The notes beneath the pieces are model-generated. The model was not told the DNA's origin. It saw only the letters and a list, made by a program, of their open reading frames with translations, and searched no databases. This document shows, one piece after another, positions 8,123 to 16,620 of a DNA stretch of 64,000 nucleotides. The first letter of the stretch is position 1; every line of letters starts with the position of its first letter. Made by a program: the position numbers and the translations under genes. Origin of the DNA: Chloroflexota bacterium (GTDB lineage Bacteria > Chloroflexota > Dehalococcoidia > Tepidiformales > Tepidiformaceae); NCBI GenBank assembly GCA_016191435.1, contig JACPOQ010000051.1, positions 186,001-250,000 on the forward strand, read 5' to 3'.

Positions 8123-9643
8123 ATGCCCCTGTTTGGCACGCCCGGCGAGCGCATCGGGTACACCGTCTACCCCCATCCCCGCGGGGCGCCGCCGCTGTTT
8201 CTGTTCCACGGCTTCACTGCGAGCGCCGCATCCTTCATGTCGAACCTGGCTGCGCTGCGCGAGCGGTTCACCGTCATCACTGTGGACCTGCTGGGCCACG
8301 GCGAATCCGATTCGCCCGCCGCCTCCGAGCCCTACGGCCCCGGTCCTGCGGTTGAACGCATCATCGACCTCTTCGACCACCTGGAATACGACAGGGTGCT
8401 CATCTGCGGCCATTCGCTCGGTGGCGCGCTCGCGATGCGGGTCGCGCTGGACTACCCCGATCGTGTCGCCGGGCTCGTGGTCATCAATTCGAACTCGGCC
8501 GCCGGCTCCACCGAGTGGCGTAACGCAGTGCAGCCACAGCTCGCGGCGATGGCCGGCCGCCTGCGCCGCGAAGGCACGTTCTTCCTCCGCGACACGCGCC
8601 TCTACCCCGCCCGGAGCAACCGCCTGCCACCGGACGCGAAGGCCCAGCTCACCCACGACTTCGACCGCCTGACGCCCGAAGGCGTGGCCGGCACGGCCCA
8701 GTCGCTCGTCGGCGGTGTGAACGCGTTCGAGCGGCTGCCGGAGCTGACCACGCCGACGCTCATCGTGGTCGGCGACCGCGACCCGGACTTCGTTCACAAC
8801 GCCCCGCGGCTTGTTGCCGGCATCCGCAACGCCCCGGTGAAGATGGTGACGCTGCTCGGCGCAGGCCACGCAGCGAACCTCGAACAGCCCGCGGCGTTCG
8901 AGCAATCGCTCTTCGAATTCGCCGAAAGCATCGGCTACATCCAGGTGAAGAAGGGCCGCAACTGGACGGCCATCGCCATTGTCGCGGTCGCGATGATCGC
9001 CGGCTGGGCCGCGCTCGTGGCGATCGGGCTCTGGCTCTTCGGCCCCGCCGGCGCCGACCCCGGCGTTGTCTCGCAGCCGACGAAGGTGAACGACTTCGCG
9101 ACCGCGGTCACGCGCGCCACGGCTTTGGCGGTGGGCGATGTGAAGACCGCGCCCCCGAAGGAGACTGCCACCGCCGCGTCCCCCTCGGCAACCGCATCCG
9201 TGACGGGGACGGCGACCGCGCCGGCCGGTACACCTTCGCCGCCACCGACGCAGCCCGCGACGGCCGCGACGCCCGGGCAGCAGGTGCTGCAGCCCACGCC
9301 GACGCCCACGCCAACTGGCACCCCCACCGCGACTTCGGCGCCGCCAACGGCCACCACGGCGCCGGCGACGCCCACCCCTGCCGGCCCGGGTGTCACCGCG
9401 AGCGGTCCGGCTTCGGCGGCCATCGGGGAGACCGTCCAGTTCGTCGCCACCTACTCCGGGAGCCCAACCCTGTACGCATGGTCGGCCCCGACCGGCAAGG
9501 TGACGGGGATGCGAGACACCACGTTCAGCACGTCGTTCGCCAGCCCGGGTTGCCACGTCGCGACCTTCACCGCCGCCTATCCGGGCAACGTGACGAAGTC
9601 GGCCTCGGTGAGCGTCTCGGTGGGTGGGGTGCCCTGCAACTGA
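8123..9643 (+). CDS. alpha/beta hydrolase fused to a membrane anchor, Pro/Thr linker and Ig/PKD-like domain
   Basis: 506 residues. Residues 1-275 are an alpha/beta hydrolase of the MenH/lipase type: oxyanion FHGFT, nucleophile elbow CGHSLGGA, acid in VVGDRDPDF, histidine in GAGHAANLEQP. There is no signal peptide. A single strong membrane helix follows (IAIVAVAMIAGWAALVAIGL, ~290-312), then ~110 residues of Ala/Pro/Thr linker, and a terminal ~80-residue Ig/PKD-like domain (PASAAIGETVQFVATYSG). The predicted topology puts the hydrolase in the cytoplasm and the Ig-like domain outside. ATG 8123 is preferred because homology begins there. Substrate unknown; the fusion is unusual. Confidence 0.85.
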   Translation: MPLFGTPGERIGYTVYPHPRGAPPLFLFHGFTASAASFMSNLAALRERFTVITVDLLGHGESDSPAASEPYGPGPAVERIIDLFDHLEYDRVLICGHSLGGALAMRVALDYPDRVAGLVVINSNSAAGSTEWRNAVQPQLAAMAGRLRREGTFFLRDTRLYPARSNRLPPDAKAQLTHDFDRLTPEGVAGTAQSLVGGVNAFERLPELTTPTLIVVGDRDPDFVHNAPRLVAGIRNAPVKMVTLLGAGHAANLEQPAAFEQSLFEFAESIGYIQVKKGRNWTAIAIVAVAMIAGWAALVAIGLWLFGPAGADPGVVSQPTKVNDFATAVTRATALAVGDVKTAPPKETATAASPSATASVTGTATAPAGTPSPPPTQPATAATPGQQVLQPTPTPTPTGTPTATSAPPTATTAPATPTPAGPGVTASGPASAAIGETVQFVATYSGSPTLYAWSAPTGKVTGMRDTTFSTSFASPGCHVATFTAAYPGNVTKSASVSVSVGGVPCN

Positions 9644-9739
9644 GTCGGCGAGGGGTCCCGGGCGCGTGGACGCGACGGGTGGCTCCCGGCTGCGCCGCTG
9701 ATCTACCGCGAGGCAACGCCGGCCCTTAGGCTCTCGACG

Positions 9740-9976
9740 ATGCCAAAAGCGATTCCGCCAGACTCCTTCCTGCGTTCCTTTGAGTATTTCGGGATGCGAG
9801 ATGGCCGCCGCATTTGGCGGGAAGGTTCGGGCAGATGGGTGCGGTATTATACTTGGGACAGCCTTCATGGCGAGGTGGAGGTGTTTAACGGTCGAGGCAA
9901 GCATCTTGGTGCCCTGGATGCGTTGACTCGGCGGTTCATCAAAGACGCAGACGAGCAGAAGAAGCTGAACCTATGA
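9740..9976 (+). CDS. stand-alone colicin E3-type ribonuclease toxin
   Basis: 78 residues. The block RYYTWDSLHGEVEVFNGRGK followed by HLGALDALTRRFIKDAD and a basic end matches the C-terminal cytotoxic domain of colicin E3 (E-W-D-S-Q-H-G-E-L-E, then H-L-G-S-F-D and a K-G-P-D tail). That domain cuts 16S rRNA in the decoding centre, and its Asp/His/Glu catalytic residues lie in the D-S-x-H-G-E segment, present here. There are no translocation or receptor-binding domains, so it is a free toxin, not a bacteriocin. Its TGA overlaps the ATG of the partner gene by 4 bases. Catalytic function is inferred from the motif. Confidence 0.85.
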   Translation: MPKAIPPDSFLRSFEYFGMRDGRRIWREGSGRWVRYYTWDSLHGEVEVFNGRGKHLGALDALTRRFIKDADEQKKLNL

Positions 9977-10188
9977 TTGGAAACAACACGTTCGTCGAAG
10001 ATTGGCTGGCAGGCGTTTGCGGCCTTGACGCCATCGATGACTACATCGACCGCTGGCACGAGGGCGGGACCGGTGTGCCCTTGTGGCAGTTCCTTGGCAT
10101 GACGCGAGACGAGTATGGGCTCTGGGTCGAAGATGCCGACGCGCTCCCGGACATCCTGCGCGCACACAGGCAGGCTATCCGGAACTGA
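9973..10188 (+). CDS. acidic partner of the E3-type RNase (predicted antitoxin)
   Basis: 71 residues, acidic, no signal or membrane segment. The central segment FLGMTRDEYGLWVEDADALP followed by LRAHR is a recurring small-protein motif (F-L-G-M-T-x-x-E-Y-x-x-W) in genes next to small toxins. The ATG at 9973 overlaps the toxin stop (ATGA), so the pair is one transcription and translation unit with the toxin first. No resemblance to the colicin E3 immunity protein is obvious. Role as antitoxin/immunity protein is inferred from position, size and charge. Confidence 0.75.
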   Translation: MIGNNTFVEDWLAGVCGLDAIDDYIDRWHEGGTGVPLWQFLGMTRDEYGLWVEDADALPDILRAHRQAIRN

Positions 10189-10489
10189 TCATGCTCTCGC
10201 GCGCCTGGCCAGCGACTACTTTCGTCCGAGTCCCGCGTCGCCCGGCAGGTGTCCGACGCGAGCGAGCGCGCCGTTCCGGTTGACGGGCGTCACGACTTAG
10301 CAGGCTGTTGAAATTCTCATTCCGTCATGGTTAGGCAGCAATCTCCTGAGTCCGTTTATTTGCCGCGCGGATGACTTATTGTCGAGTGCGGCGAGATTCT
10401 CGCCAAAATCAACGCCCTGTTAGGCCACTCCGATGGCGACGCCCGGCCGGCGCCTGTACATTCCTCCCACAAACCCGCGGGAGGGCTGC
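10189..10489. other. intergenic with solo IS end remnant
   Basis: No gene recognised. At about 10299-10325 the sequence TTAGCAGGCTGTTGAAATTC resembles the terminal inverted repeat of IS elements that begin GGCTGTTGAAA; no transposase is attached. The following 60 bp (10330-10430) have lower GC than the flanks. The ribosome binding site of the enoyl-CoA hydratase gene (GGGAGGG) lies at 10479-10485. Confidence 0.4.
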
Positions 10490-11287
10490 ATGGGATTCCA
10501 GGACATTCGCTACGAAACGGCCGGCGGCATCGCCCGCCTGACGCTCAACAAGCCGGACCGGCTCAACGCCCTCTCCTGGGGCACCTGGGCCGAAATCGAA
10601 AGCGCCATCGCCCACGCCGATGACGACGACGAGGTCAAGGTCGTTGTCATTACCGGCGAGGGGCGTGGCTTCTCGGCCGGTACGGACCTTACCAACCAGG
10701 GCAGCGAAGACCAGTGGCCAGAGCGCCCGTACGCCGGCCGCGAACTGAAGTACCGCTCGCGCTACCTGGGCACCGCGAACGTCTACCGCTGCCGCAAGCC
10801 GACCATCGCCGCCGTGAACGGCGTGGCCGTGGGCGCCGGGTTCTCGCTCGCACTGGCCTGCGATATCCGCATCGCGTCCGAAGCCGCGCGCTTCAGCGCG
10901 ATCTTCGTGAAGCGCGCCATCGTCGCCGATACCGGCTGCACCTGGTTCCTGCCCCGCATCGTGGGCATGGAACGCGCGCTGGAGATGATGTACACCGGCC
11001 GGATGGTGGCCGCGCCCGAGGCGCTGCGCATCGGCCTCGTGAGCGAAGTCGTGCCGGCTGAGCAGCTGGCCGCGCGCGTGACCGCACTCGCCACCGAGAT
11101 CGCCCGCGGCCCTTCGCTCGCGATCGAGCTGGACAAGCGCCTCGCCTACGAAGGCATGACGCGCACGCTGGAAGAGCAGATCCAGCTGGAGCAATACTTG
11201 CAGGGGATCACGAACACCTCCGCCGATGCGGTCGAAGGCCGCCAGTCCTTCCTCGAAAAGCGCGAGCCAGTGTTCAAGGGGCGCTAG
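10490..11287 (+). CDS. enoyl-CoA hydratase/isomerase family protein
   Basis: 265 residues of the crotonase superfamily, which acts on acyl-CoA thioesters in fatty-acid or amino-acid catabolism. Seen: the start DIRYETAGGIARLTLNKPD, the first oxyanion-hole segment GRGFSAGTDL, the second NGVAVGAGFSLALACDIRI, and the TGRMVAAPEALRIGLVSEV segment. At the positions where classical hydratases carry catalytic glutamates the sequence reads FVKRAIVADTGCTW, so an isomerase or other crotonase reaction is possible. ATG 10490 is preferred over an upstream in-frame start because a GGGAGGG site lies 5 bases upstream. Exact substrate cannot be read from sequence. Confidence 0.92.
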   Translation: MGFQDIRYETAGGIARLTLNKPDRLNALSWGTWAEIESAIAHADDDDEVKVVVITGEGRGFSAGTDLTNQGSEDQWPERPYAGRELKYRSRYLGTANVYRCRKPTIAAVNGVAVGAGFSLALACDIRIASEAARFSAIFVKRAIVADTGCTWFLPRIVGMERALEMMYTGRMVAAPEALRIGLVSEVVPAEQLAARVTALATEIARGPSLAIELDKRLAYEGMTRTLEEQIQLEQYLQGITNTSADAVEGRQSFLEKREPVFKGR

Positions 11288-11419
11288 CGGCGTGTGGGTG
11301 TGGGCAGATCGGGGTGTGGGCGCGTGGCCGGAGGCTCGCTCCCATACCCCCCACACTCCCAAACTTCGATAGGTGTGGGCGTGCGGAGGCGTGCGGCCGG
11401 AGGCTTACCCCCGATAGCT

Positions 11420-12336
11420 TACGGACCTTCCCCGGCTCCCGCACCGTGAGCTATGGCTACGACGACGCCAGCCGGCGGACGTCGACCACCTACCCGGGTG
11501 GCTCGAACCAGGCGACGTACGGCTACGACAATGCCAACCGCCTCACGTCTGTCACCGATTGGGACTCGAACGCGACCACATACGCGTACGATGATGCAGG
11601 ACGCATGACCACCGCCACGCTCCCCTCGGGCACAGGCGTCGTTTCGACGTACACCTATGACAACGCCGACCGCCTGACCGCGATCGGCCACGACAAGGGC
11701 GGGACCACGCTCGCCTCGGCGACCTACACGCTCGACAACGCCGGGAACCGCACGCAGAAGGTCGACCTCGCGGGGACGGAGAGCTACAGCTATGACAACG
11801 CCTACCGGCTCACATCGGTCACTTACCCCGGGCCCTCGACGACCAGCTACACCTACGACGCTTTCGGCAACCGGAGCACGAAGGTCGACGCGGGCGGGAC
11901 GACCAACTACGCCTACGACGACGACAGCCGCCTGACGAGCGTCACGCCGCCGAGCCCGGCGGCTGCCATCAACTACACCTGGGACAACAACGGCGACCTC
12001 ACCGCGCGCGGCAGCGACAGCTTCGCCTGGGACTACGAGGACCGGATGGTCTCCGCGACGGTGAACAGTGTGACGACGACGTTCGCCTACCGCGGCGACG
12101 GCCTGCGCAACAGCTGGACGACGGGCGGAAACACGACCACGTTCACGTGGGACATCGCCTCCGGCCTTCCGGTAGTGCTGGACGACGGCTCGCAGTACGT
12201 CTACGGCGCGTCTGGTCTCGTGAGCCAGAAGCAGGGCGGCAGCTGGTACTACTACCTCGCCGACGGCCTGGGCTCGACCATCAAGACCGTCGATTCGACG
12301 GGCGCGGTCATGGAGAGCAGAAAGAGAGGGAGTTAG
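11420..12336 (+). pseudogene. RHS/YD-repeat protein fragment
   Basis: About 300 codons of tandem YD repeats (YGYDNANRLTSVTDWDSNAT, YTYDNADRLTAIG, YSYDNAYRLTSVTYPG and so on), the beta-cocoon part of RHS/YD toxins and wall-associated proteins. It reaches the conserved ADGLGSTIKTVDSTGAV segment just before the core end but stops at ESRKRGS before the usual P-x-x-x-x-D-P-x-G junction. The N-terminal export and PAAR/Spv regions are absent: codons upstream of ~11440 are GT-rich intergenic sequence. So both ends are missing. A further RHS scrap lies at 13085-13115. Confidence 0.85.
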
Positions 12337-13319
12337 AAGGTAATCTCAGCCTTGCCAGAATGCTATCGGATTTCTTCGCGTCTGGTTCTGAAATACTCTA
12401 CGCATGTGCGGCGGACATCATATGTTCTAACGCTGTCAGCATTAGCATCACCGGGACACCACTTGTGGCCGCGCTCTTCACAGGAGGCAAGTCGGAGGCG
12501 TGGGGCGAAAAGGCCCTTGCGGCGTGGAGTGCTTACGTTGCAGTTGTGCTTGGTCAGGAACTGCGTAAGCAACAAACAATACCCTACATTCCAAACCAAT
12601 AAGAAGGCGGTGACCGTCTCTGTGAGACCTATCAAGCGATTCTCAGATCAGGAGATATCGAAGGGGTTTCGAAGCGGGTCCATCCTGGCGGGTTCCGTTT
12701 CCGTCGCGGGGCTAATCGTCTGGCTCTAGGCACTGGCGCATGGGGTCTGCTCGCCCTCGGGTCAACCGCATGGTTGCTGCCCTTCGGCACAGTCCTCGTC
12801 GGCAGGCTAAACCAACGCTGGTACGACAGTTCGCATTAGGGGGGCGGCTCTACAACCGCACCCCCCGACGGCGGCCACATCTTTTTCGTGTCGGGAATGG
12901 GCGCCACGATGAACGGGTCGTGTCACACCCCCCCTCGAGCATGGCGTTTGCTCTGCGCCACGCTATGCGGCACGCCTTGCGCGGCGTGATCGTGGCCGTG
13001 CCCTTCACCACCATTACGACCCAGATCGCCAGCCAGTACCGGGACATCTTCGAACCCGGCGGCACGGATCATGGCCGGGTGGTGCTGGATGCAGGACGCA
13101 TGACCACCGCGACCGGTGCAGTTTGAGCGTTACCAGATGAACGGATCGTGTTGGGTCGGCGCGGGGCCGCGATCACGCTTGGCTCGTCACGAGCGCCGTT
13201 CGGTGACCCACGCAGCCGGCACCGGCGCTACCGCGAATTGAGGGCGAAATGGCGAAGCTCATGGGCCAGTAGTGCGGGCTTCCCGGGCGCTTCGGTCCCG
13301 TGAGCGTGCGTCCCGCGCG
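12337..13319. other. degenerate region after RHS fragment
   Basis: Lower GC than its surroundings and no intact gene that I recognise. Three short overlapping open frames (to 12602, 12729 and 13126) contain hydrophobic stretches such as ITGTPLVAALFTGG and GLLALGSTAWLLPFG but read as a broken coding region with several frame changes, perhaps an RHS tip or a neighbouring toxin/immunity gene. At 13085-13110 the sequence GATGCAGGACGCATGACCAC repeats exactly the RHS sequence at 11591-11610 (peptide DAGRMTTAT), showing that RHS DNA once extended or was duplicated here. Confidence 0.55.
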
Positions 13320-13499
13320 CTAGGCCGCCTGGCGATGCTCTTCGTTCGTCATGAAGTCGGTTTCGCCGATCCAGTTCTTGAACTCTTTTTCGGCCCCGCA
13401 GCGCTTGCAGGTGCCGCGGCTGACAGGCCCGCGGGCTTCCTCGATACGCCAGTGGTGCACGTGTTCGGCGGCCCCGGCTGTGGCTACGTGCGTTTCCAT
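13320..13499 (-). CDS. small zinc-ribbon-like conserved protein
   Basis: 59 residues: a short variable head then HVHHWRIEEARGPVSRGTCK, CxxC (CKRCGAEKEF), and the tail TDFMTNEEHRQAA. Small proteins with the same HHW-R-I-E-E...G-x-C-x-x-C-G...E-F-x-N-W layout are common conserved hypotheticals in Chloroflexota and Actinomycetota. The His/Cys arrangement suggests one zinc site. ATG at 13499 is selected because a GGGAG site lies 8 bases upstream; the frame is open for 113 more codons, but that portion is the antisense of the neighbouring kinase gene. Confidence 0.75.
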   Translation of the reverse strand: METHVATAGAAEHVHHWRIEEARGPVSRGTCKRCGAEKEFKNWIGETDFMTNEEHRQAA

Positions 13500-13668
13500 G
13501 GGTCTTCTCCCTGCTCGGGCATACGCCCTTCGTTCATGTTGTTCGGCACGATAAGTGGCGTGCCTCATATCTTTGAGGGCCATCTGTCCCATCTTTGTCC
13601 GCCGTTCGGCCGAACCGTCATGGCCAACAGGCCGCGCTCGTTGCCCCGATGTGCGCGACGATTCCTGC

Positions 13669-14598
13669 GTGACTACGCCATCGGGTTCGCCCGCGCCGTT
13701 GCCAGGGATCACCGAGCGCCTCCGGCACACGGCGACCACCATGGGCAACGCCGGCTGGCTCGATGCCCTGCCCGGGCTCATCGCCGGGTTGGCCGAGCGC
13801 TGGGAGCTGCGCATCGGCGACGCGTTCCCCGGACTCACCTACAACTACGTCACACGCTGCTCGCTGGCGGACGGGCGGCGCGCCGTGCTAAAGGTCTGCT
13901 TCCCCGGCTACGAGTTCGTGACCGAGGTGGAGGCGCTGCGGCTGATGGGAGGGCAGGGTGCGGCGGCGCTCCTGGCCGCCGATGGCGAGCGCCTCGCCTT
14001 CCTGCTCGAACGCCTCGAACCGGGTACGCCGCTGGAGTCGCTCCGGGACGATGAGGAGGCCACGCGGATCGCCGCGGGCGTGATGCGCCGCCTGTGGCGA
14101 CCGCTCCCGGAAGTTCACCCCTTCCCCACGACGGCGAAGTGGGCGCTCGGGCTCTCTCGCCTGCGAGCCGCCCACGACGGCGGCACTGGCCCCTTCGCCG
14201 AGGCGCTCGTTGCCGAAGCAGAAGAGACGTTCGCGGCGTTCCTGGCAGAGCCGCACCCGGCGGTGCTGCTCCACGGCGACCTTCACCACGGCAACATCCT
14301 GCAGTCCGAACGCGGCTGGCTTGCCATCGACCCCAAAGGGCTCGCCGGTGAGGCGGAGTACGAAGTGGGCGCGCTCCTGATGAACCCCCGGTCGCTCTAC
14401 GACCACCCGACCCCGGGCGCGGTGCTCGAACGCCGCCTCGATATCCTCGCGGCCGAGCTCGGGTTCGAACGCGAACGCCTGCGAGCGTGGGGCATGGCCC
14501 GGTCGGTGCTCTCCGCCTGCTGGGCGCTCGAAGACCACGGCTCGGGCTGGGAGTTCGCCATCACCTGCGCGGAGCTGCTCTCGCGCCGCGGGCGCTAG
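13669..14598 (+). CDS. APH family phosphotransferase (streptomycin 6-kinase-like)
   Basis: About 309 residues. Protein-kinase-like fold of the aminoglycoside/hydroxyurea phosphotransferase type: ATP-binding lysine in GRRAVLKVCFPG, catalytic loop VLLHGDLHHGNIL, metal-binding AIDPKGLAGEAEYEVG, and a conserved ALLMNP. The I-D-P-K-G-L-x-G-E-x-x-Y-E signature is typical of APH(6)-type enzymes. It could modify an antibiotic or be a housekeeping small-molecule kinase; nothing nearby shows resistance. Start is uncertain: GTG 13669 gives the expected N-terminal length, while ATG 13741 would start right before the conserved region. No clear Shine-Dalgarno at either. Confidence 0.85.
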   Translation: MTTPSGSPAPLPGITERLRHTATTMGNAGWLDALPGLIAGLAERWELRIGDAFPGLTYNYVTRCSLADGRRAVLKVCFPGYEFVTEVEALRLMGGQGAAALLAADGERLAFLLERLEPGTPLESLRDDEEATRIAAGVMRRLWRPLPEVHPFPTTAKWALGLSRLRAAHDGGTGPFAEALVAEAEETFAAFLAEPHPAVLLHGDLHHGNILQSERGWLAIDPKGLAGEAEYEVGALLMNPRSLYDHPTPGAVLERRLDILAAELGFERERLRAWGMARSVLSACWALEDHGSGWEFAITCAELLSRRGR

Positions 14599-14609
14599 CC
14601 CCGGCCCCA

Positions 14610-15191
14610 TCACCGCCCCGTTGCCGTCGGCGTCGCGCCCGGCAAGCGGCCGTCGAGCGCGTTCGCGCCATCGAGGAACGCGTTCGTCGCGCGGTCGAAG
14701 GTCGAGGGCAGGATGGCGAGCACCGCCGGCGCGGTATCGAGCAGGGCCGTGGCCACGCTCGAGCCATCGATCGCGCCGGTGAGGTCCGGCTTCGGGAACG
14801 CGACGAGGGCGATCAGCACCACCTGGCAAACGAGCACTGCCTTAAGGAAGCCGAACACCGCGCCCGCGCCCTGGTCGATAAAGCCGAGGTTGAGCAGCGT
14901 GACGGCGCGGCGCAGCAGGTACGCCACCACCTGCCCGCCGATGATCACCGCCACCAGGATGGCGATGAAGGAGATGAGCTTCGCCAGCGCATCGCTCTGC
15001 GCCGGGTTATCGATCGCGCTCCCGACGATGGGGTGCACCTTGGGGTACATGTTGTCGTAGAAGATGCCGGCGATGGGCACAGCAAGGATCACGCCGGCGA
15101 GCGAGACGAGCTCGCGGATGAAGCCGTTCCTCCATGCCCGCCAGGTGACGAAGGCAATCACCGCGATGAGGACCACAGAGAGCCAGTTCAT
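14610..15191 (-). CDS. CvpA family membrane protein
   Basis: 193 residues with four predicted membrane helices. The opening MNWLSVVLIAVIAFVTWRAW, then RNGFIRELVSLAGVILAV and a third segment LISFIAILVAVIIGGQVVAY, match the CvpA/colicin V production family, small inner-membrane proteins of unclear biochemical role. A further helix covers residues ~118-140, followed by a polar tail. ATG 15191 is preferred over an upstream ATG (15218) because it begins the hydrophobic helix directly. It converges on the APH-like gene with an 11-base gap. Confidence 0.88.
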   Translation of the reverse strand: MNWLSVVLIAVIAFVTWRAWRNGFIRELVSLAGVILAVPIAGIFYDNMYPKVHPIVGSAIDNPAQSDALAKLISFIAILVAVIIGGQVVAYLLRRAVTLLNLGFIDQGAGAVFGFLKAVLVCQVVLIALVAFPKPDLTGAIDGSSVATALLDTAPAVLAILPSTFDRATNAFLDGANALDGRLPGATPTATGR

Positions 15192-15258
15192 GCGCGCCCA
15201 AGCGGCGCGCGCCACCATCGCGCCATCTGCGCACGTTCGCCCAGCGCGGCGTTAGGGG

Positions 15259-15293
15259 CCATCCGGCCATTGGCTGTTGGCCATTAGCCGGAA
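15259..15293 (+). repeat. R3 heptad-type repeat copy (GGCCAATG/GTTGG)
   Basis: GGCCATCCGGCCATTGGCTG followed by TTGGCCATTAGCCGG, related to the GTTGGGC/GGCCATTG repeats at 20731-20760, 23264-23305 and 45287-45330. Confidence 0.5.
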
Positions 15294-15403
15294 AGCGGCC
15301 CCCATCACCACCGCGCGCGGAAGCAAGCGACCTGTGCCAAGATCCAGGAACCTGCCGCGATTTCGTCCGGTCCCGCCCGTGACGGCCCAATGGCCCGACG
15401 GCC

Positions 15404-15946
15404 CTACACCGGCTCCAGCGCCCGCCGGGGCCCCGGCGGCAGCTCGATGCGCACCGCGTCGCCGGGACGCACTTCGCCGCCAGTAGCGACGATCGCCATC
15501 ACCCCGGCTTTGCGCACGAGGTTGCCCCGCTCGTCGCGGTCGAGGACGGCGGCCATCAGCCCCGGCTGGAACGCATCGAGCTGCGCGCACGGGTTGCGCA
15601 GCCCTGTGACCTCGACCACCGCGTCAGCGCCGAGGTGGAGGCGGGCGCCCGTGGGCAATCCGAGGAGGTCGATGCCGCGCGTGGTGATGTTTTCGCCCAT
15701 GTCGCCTGCCGCGACCACGAAGCCCCGGCCGCGCAGCTCATCCAGCAGCTCGGCGTGGATGAGGTGGACCTGGCGCAGGTTGGCCTGACCCGGGTCCCGG
15801 GCGACACGTGAGCGATGCTTCACGGTCTTACCCAGGTGGGCATCGCCTTCGACGCCGAGCCCTTCGAGCAACCGGATGCACCCGGCCGCGGGCTTCGAGA
15901 ACGTGTGCCCGGCGCTGCAGTGCACCGCCTCGACCGTGCCGTCCAT
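15404..15946 (-). CDS. MOSC domain protein
   Basis: About 180 residues, a stand-alone MOSC domain, the sulfur-carrier fold found at the C-terminus of molybdenum-cofactor sulfurase. Conserved parts are the start VEAVHCSAGHTFSKP, GLGVEGDAHLGKTVKHRS, the glycine-rich GDMGENITTRGIDL, and the cysteine site GLRNPCAQLDAFQPGLM, where the cysteine would carry persulfide or coordinate the cofactor. GDAVRIELPPGPRRAL closes the domain. ATG 15946 has GAGGGGG 8 bases upstream; ATG 15967 is an alternative. Stand-alone members include YiiM-type reductive detoxification proteins; the exact substrate is unknown. Confidence 0.9.
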   Translation of the reverse strand: MDGTVEAVHCSAGHTFSKPAAGCIRLLEGLGVEGDAHLGKTVKHRSRVARDPGQANLRQVHLIHAELLDELRGRGFVVAAGDMGENITTRGIDLLGLPTGARLHLGADAVVEVTGLRNPCAQLDAFQPGLMAAVLDRDERGNLVRKAGVMAIVATGGEVRPGDAVRIELPPGPRRALEPV

Positions 15947-16048
15947 CGCCGCGCCCCCTCGCGGCATCAGTGTACCCGGAGGTCATCGATTCGACCGAAA
16001 GCGACGGCCGCGGCGACTCTCTGCGTCCGCTCCTGCTACCATGCGCCC

Positions 16049-16231
16049 ATGCGACACGACCTGATGGAGATCCTCGTCTGCCCGCTGTGCAAGTCGCGGC
16101 TGGAACTGAAAGTGGACCGCGAGGAGGGCGCCGAAATCGCGGAGGGCTCGCTCACCTGTACAGGTTGCGGCGAGATCTTCCCCATCGAGGACGGCATCCC
16201 CAACCTGCTCCCGCCCGACCTCCGCGACTGA
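16049..16231 (+). CDS. Trm112 family zinc-ribbon protein
   Basis: 60 residues: MRHDLMEILVCPLCKSRLEL, then LTCTGCGEIFPIEDGIPNLL. Bacterial Trm112-like proteins (YcaR type) have exactly this L-x-I-L-x-C-P-x-C...C-x-x-C-x-x-x-(F/Y)-P-I-x-D-G-I-P layout and are thought to stabilise partner methyltransferases. The first cysteine pair (CPLC) and second (CTGC) give a four-cysteine zinc site. Its TGA overlaps the ATG of the next gene by one base. A longer in-frame extension to 15815 is the antisense of the MOSC gene and is not used. Confidence 0.9.
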   Translation: MRHDLMEILVCPLCKSRLELKVDREEGAEIAEGSLTCTGCGEIFPIEDGIPNLLPPDLRD

Positions 16232-16506
16232 TGGCGCAGGACGCGGGCATCCCCGAGTGGCCGCACAAGCCCGCGCCGCCGGAGCCGCGCCGGCTGATCC
16301 CCGAACGCGCGATGCTCGTCCGCGGCCTCGCGCTGGCGGGGCTCGCGGCGGCGCTCGGGGCGAGTGCGGTCGGAGTCGTGCGACAGCTGGGCTGGCTGCT
16401 GTTGCCCGTGGCGGGCGTGCTGGGCGCGGGGGCCGCGCTGGCGGCGTGGGCGGCCGCGATCCATCTCACGGGCGGCGAGAAGTTCGACGACCACCCGTGG
16501 GTGTAG
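16231..16506 (+). CDS. small membrane protein, unknown
   Basis: 91 residues starting MAQDAGIPEWPHKPAPPEPR, then two predicted membrane helices (LVRGLALAGLAAALGASAVG and LLLPVAGVLGAGAALAAWAA) joined by a short RQLGW turn, ending FDDHPWV. Translation is coupled to the Trm112 gene (TGATG overlap). No family recognised. The N-terminal PEWP...PxxP stretch is polar and probably cytoplasmic. Confidence 0.7.
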   Translation: MAQDAGIPEWPHKPAPPEPRRLIPERAMLVRGLALAGLAAALGASAVGVVRQLGWLLLPVAGVLGAGAALAAWAAAIHLTGGEKFDDHPWV

Positions 16507-16544
16507 GGCAGTGCCGAGTGCCGAGTGCCGAGGGCGTGGGTAAC

Positions 16545-16573
16545 GGAACCGCGCGCGTTAGCAGGCGGCCAAA
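16545..16573 (+). repeat. R2 dispersed repeat, solo copy
   Basis: GGAACCGCGCGCGTTAGCAG followed by GCGGCCAAA, the same unit as at 7196-7224 and in the arms at 47720-47953. It is preceded by a tandem AGTGCCG triplet (16512-16531). Confidence 0.75.
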
Positions 16574-16620
16574 CGCGAGCTCCCGCCGATTCGCGGCCGA
16601 TGTGATGCCCGACGCCCGAC

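Noticed and set aside
11314..11420. Upstream start of the RHS frame at 11314
   Set aside because: Those codons are GT-rich intergenic repeats (tandem TGTGGGCG and GGCCGGAGGCT) with no RHS similarity.
12740..13126. 128-codon frame after the RHS fragment as an intact gene
   Set aside because: Ends in the displaced RHS scrap and has mixed composition; better seen as part of the broken region.
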